Assembly (NCBI GenBank): GCA_918807975.1
Contig: OU964931.1
Coordinates: 14,456,251-14,520,250, forward strand
Direction of reading: 5' to 3'
Length of the DNA: 64,000 bases
From: Aplidium turbinatum
Lineage: Eukaryota > Chordata > Ascidiacea > Aplousobranchia > Polyclinidae
A program made the position numbers and the translations under genes. Positions 60,664-64,000 of the stretch are shown here, one piece after another; position 1 is the first letter of the stretch; each line of letters starts with the position of its first letter. The notes under the pieces are model-generated. The model searched no databases. It was not told the origin of the DNA and saw nothing but the letters and a program-made list of their open reading frames with translations.

Positions 60664-61512
60664 GTTTCACCAACGGGCCATTTTTCACATATATTTGTTT
60701 ATTCTCTCCATGCAAAGCTCATGCGTCCTTCTTTTTTAGCACAACAGTAGGTCACATAGGCCTACCTTGGTATATTCAGTTAAATTTTTTCTTAATTTTC
60801 CAACTACTATCTGCAGATAATTAACAATTAAATTATAATAAAAAGTGTCCCGTTGGTCAAACTCCTATGCGACCAACGGGCCATTCTACATAGCAAAAAG
60901 CTGATGCATTGGAGCTTATTCTGGACTTTTTAATAAACGAATAACATAAAAACAACACAATAACATAAGCAATAAGCACTAGAAAAATGCTTTTATTATG
61001 AAATTTAATTTCATTTTAATAATGAAATTCAAGTGCTTTTAGTGTGTATTTCACTTCTTTTAAATTCCATATTTTTCTTAGTTTGCAGAAAACTTTAAAA
61101 CACCAGACAGGCGTTTTGTAGATGCCACGGGTGTTGGTGCAGTAGTTTTCTCACTATCCGTTGATTCGTTAACATAACGAGCCAATCGTTGTTCTTGCAG
61201 GGCTACGGTATCATATTTTTTCGTGGACTTTCGAACAGTCTTGAAAAAATAAACCGATGGGTAAAAAAACTGCAGAAAAAAAAATGTTCAAAATATAGCC
61301 TACTTTCTACCTTGCAAATCATAGCCTATACTTTTCTTTATAACAATACGAAAAAAATCACAGGTCTCAGCATAGAAGATTTCCAAAGCCAAAAAATTTA
61401 ATATTGATACGACGATACCACAACAACATTTTTGGTGCTTCCAACTTTTACTTTAAGCAATAAGGGTGGTCCGCTGGTCGTCCCCTGTCCGTTGGTGAAA
61501 CATCTCTCTTTC
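60645..61512. mobile_element. MITE-like element with TTTCACCAACGG ends
   Basis: AGAAGTTTCACCAACGGGCC at the left is matched in inverse by GTCCGTTGGTGAAACATCTC at the right, with 13 perfect bases (60664-60676, 61489-61501) and weaker pairing beyond. An internal hairpin repeats the end motif (60849-60880). No target-site duplication is identified and no coding content is recognised, so exact borders are uncertain. Confidence 0.55.
60849..60880. repeat. 10-bp hairpin repeating the ACCAACGGG end motif
   Basis: CCCGTTGGTC, a 12-base loop, then GACCAACGGG. The flank GGGCCATT is shared with the left end near 60674. Confidence 0.75.
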
Positions 61513-61561
61513 CTCCTAGATAGACTCTCTACCATTGTTATTGGTTGCATACAAAAAGGTC

Positions 61562-61773
61562 ACAAGCGGCCAAGGCCTTAAGGAAATAATTTGGGCCTGG
61601 CACCAATGAGATTCTCTGGCCCCAAGTAGACATTTAAAAAAATGCCCCATGTATCCTAAGAACGCCGGCGTTTTTTTTAATTTCCCAGGCCCCTTGGAAA
61701 GTATTCAAGCCGCTAAAATCATCAAGGGCCCGAGTCCAAAAATACCCCATAGACTTTCCTGTCAACGCTACTG
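61562..61773. mobile_element. Fragment related to the hAT-like element at 21113-24267
   Basis: The right end, GGGCCCGAGTCCAAAAATAC then CCTGTCAACGCTACTG, matches the right end of that element. The left part is degraded and no duplication was found. Confidence 0.5.
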
Positions 61774-62508
61774 CATGCAGCTCATGAGCCTTAATTTATC
61801 TTTCATTTTTGGCATGGCCTACCAACCGGTTTTAATTCCTTCATGATCTAAAATTTTGTTTAATTTGTTTTCACTACTTTACTGAACGATACTATTTGAA
61901 TTTTATTTTATTCATTGTTTTTTATAAAGTGTAAAAAATACACTGTAGATGGTATTTTTCATTTTCTCAAATCACAATTTGTAACCGCAATGCTAAAATT
62001 AAAACTGCCCCCTTTGTTACCCGTTTGTATTGTTCAACAGCTACATTTAAAATTGTGTAACCGCTTGATTTAATAAAAAAAGGTAAGATATATTCTGGGC
62101 ACGAAATATGATTTCCGAATTTCGATTTCAGGAATCAGGATCAGAATTCTATTACTATTTTTTTTTGCCTTCTGAAGTCCCATATAAATAATTGTACCAA
62201 TCAAATGAATTGTGGTGGAAAACAACAAGGGCGTATCAATCTTGCAATGTTTGAGGTAGAGGTTTTGGTAATATCTAGTACATATAAAGTACGGTAAGGT
62301 TTTTGTTTTTGATCAGCAAACACTTTGGGTGACCAAATAATATTGGCTGTGGCTATATTTAAACTATATAGTGTAATAATAACCTCAATAGTGTTGCCAG
62401 ATAAGGAATTCTGCCCTAATTTGAGACAATTTTAAAGCTGTTGAAAACATAAACTTGTATTTTGGAAATTTTTTTTAGTCCTTGGCAAAGATCAAAACCT
62501 TAATCTTA
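61774..62508. other. Spacer, nothing recognised
   Basis: AT-rich, no supported features. Confidence 0.4.
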
Positions 62509-63260
62509 GGCAGTGGCTATTTGACCGGCGCCGGCTTTGAATCTGAAACACTATTTGACCGTCATTACGTCATTATACAGTCGCTTTTCTTCTTTTTCTT
62601 TTTCAAAGCATAAGACGAGAAGCGCGTATGTATATAAGTTCTAAACCCGACTATTTTGTTCAGCTTGTAACGTGACTCGTGCGATACGTCGCCGGCGCCC
62701 ATTCTAGAGGGACTGAGTTCGATACTATCGATACCCGTTCATTACCGTTCATTTCGATACCCGTTCATTAACGTGCTGGTAGGTCTATATCGATTTTGTA
62801 GTTAGTATCTTTTTCGTCCCTGACGCGTTAATGACGAAAAATAAAATGATGGATTGATTGATGTGACCGTGTTTGCCGAACGAAGCATTACATTTTTGCT
62901 CTCAACAAGTTAGTTATAAATATACAATGCTTCTTTTAAAAAAATGGTAATGGTATGTAAATGCAACTCAAATTAAAAATTGACTACAAAAATGCACTTC
63001 GGGTCAAAATTTAGTTAAAAAAAAAATAGACGCTTCCGGGCGGTGTCGAACTCAGTCCCTCTAGAATAGGAGCCTGCGACGTATCGCATGTGCCACGTTA
63101 CGAGTTGAACTAAATAGTCGGATTTAGAACTTATATACATACGCGCTTCTCGTCTTATGCTTTGAAAGAGAAAAAGAAGAAAAGCGACTGTATAATGACG
63201 TAATGACGGTCAAATAGTGTTTCAGATTCAAAGACCGGCGCCGGTCAAATAGCCACTGCC
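62509..63260. mobile_element. Mutator-like (MULE) non-autonomous element with ~215-bp inverted repeats
   Basis: The ends GGCAGTGGCTATTTGACC and GGTCAAATAGCCACTGCC open inverted repeats that stay alignable for about 215 bp (62509-62725 and about 63040-63260). An exact 9-bp direct repeat, TTAATCTTA (62500-62508, 63261-63269), flanks it. Long terminal repeats plus a 9-bp duplication are the hallmarks of Mutator-like elements. Each arm ends inward with a tRNA-like stretch (GTTCGATAC / GAGTTCGACACC B-box-like). The centre is unique AT-rich DNA with no transposase. Confidence 0.82.
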
Positions 63261-63269
63261 TTAATCTTA

Positions 63270-64000
63270 TTCCTAACTCTAACTTTTACCTTAAAAAACC
63301 TTCCTAACTTTAATCCTAACTCTGGCAACACCTGATTGCAACCAGGGCATTAAGTGTGGAAAAATAGCCACTTCCATTTAATATTATCCAGATTGCCGCT
63401 TTATCAGATCTAATCTTTATCAGATCTAATTCAATTTATTTTTTCTTTGTCGGAAAACAACAGCAATGATAAAGTTAAAAATAGTGAACGGAAACAAAAC
63501 CAACACAAGCAAAAGGTGGCAAAACCACAAAAGTTTAAAACATTCAAGCGATACATATTTAAAGGTTACCCAGATCTGGTAGAGTTCTGGTCAGATCCCG
63601 ATCTGGACCAGATAAAGTGGCTGTCTGGGTAAAGACTAGTGTTGGGCGATATATCGAATTTTCGATACGATACGATATCTTTTCAATATCGATATTTATT
63701 TCAATATCGTTCGATAATTCGTAACTGCAAACCCCTACAAAAACGTTGCCAAAGCCAAACGGCAAAAGTTGAAATTGCCTCGGCAATTGCTGTGAACGTT
63801 TATTACGAAAAAAATTGCACCAAACGTGGAAAACGAGAAGCGAAAAATATGCTAGAGTAGTCTATCACGACCGCACTGTTTGATTTGTTGTGATGTAATA
63901 ATACCAAAACTAGCGATAAAGCTAGCAACGCGATACGCACGCTGTTACGGTGATTCACGTTGAATAACTCACGGGGAGGAAAAGTAAGTTAAATTTGCGT
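63270..64000. other. Window end; possible start of another transposon
   Basis: From about 63648 the sequence GTGTTGGGCGATATATCGAA with several GATATCGAT-type words looks like a transposon terminus that I have seen in animal hAT/MITE elements. The other end would lie beyond the window. No gene is recognised. Confidence 0.35.

Overview
This window is AT-rich animal (metazoan) nuclear DNA. Genes are split into many short exons with GT-AG introns of about 0.1 to 4 kb, and the introns and spacers are full of DNA transposons. The two host genes I can name point to an invertebrate, possibly an invertebrate deuterostome such as a tunicate. That placement is an inference and the sequence does not prove it. 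I see no rRNA gene, CRISPR array or bacterial-type feature.

Layout. (1) 599-14302, plus strand: an almost complete TBC1D15/TBC1D17-type Rab GTPase-activating protein gene. Fourteen exons with matching phases give 636 residues; only the first few residues are not found. (2) 14303-20290: spacer with a hAT transposase relic, tRNA-derived SINEs and LINE 3' ends. (3) 20291-36120, minus strand: a complete 13-exon nicotinic acetylcholine receptor alpha-type subunit of 484 residues, with signal peptide, Cys-loop, vicinal cysteines and M1 to M4. Its introns hold several hAT/MITE insertions. (4) 38478 to about 43409, minus strand: a third, unrecognised split gene, partly resolved, with a TATA-like box upstream. 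(5) 45204-49903: a three-deep nest of transposons (two with perfect 8-bp target duplications, the outermost less clear), then another hAT-like element. (6) 50302-55937: a BEL/Pao LTR retrotransposon fossil with nearly identical LTRs and a 5-bp target duplication. (7) 56205-63260: more non-autonomous elements, including one nested pair and a Mutator-like element with long inverted repeats, plus a decayed copy of a repetitive transposon-like protein family.

The host genes look functionally unrelated: membrane-traffic regulation, a ligand-gated cation channel and an unknown protein. They do not look like an operon. The most striking property of the region is the number of insertion events that can be read exactly from their target-site duplications, and the nesting order that follows. 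I did not find a convincing new biochemical system. The best leads are the receptor's altered ligand-site residues, the unrecognised gene, the Mutator-like element whose arms contain a tRNA-like motif, and several long perfect or near-perfect hairpins.
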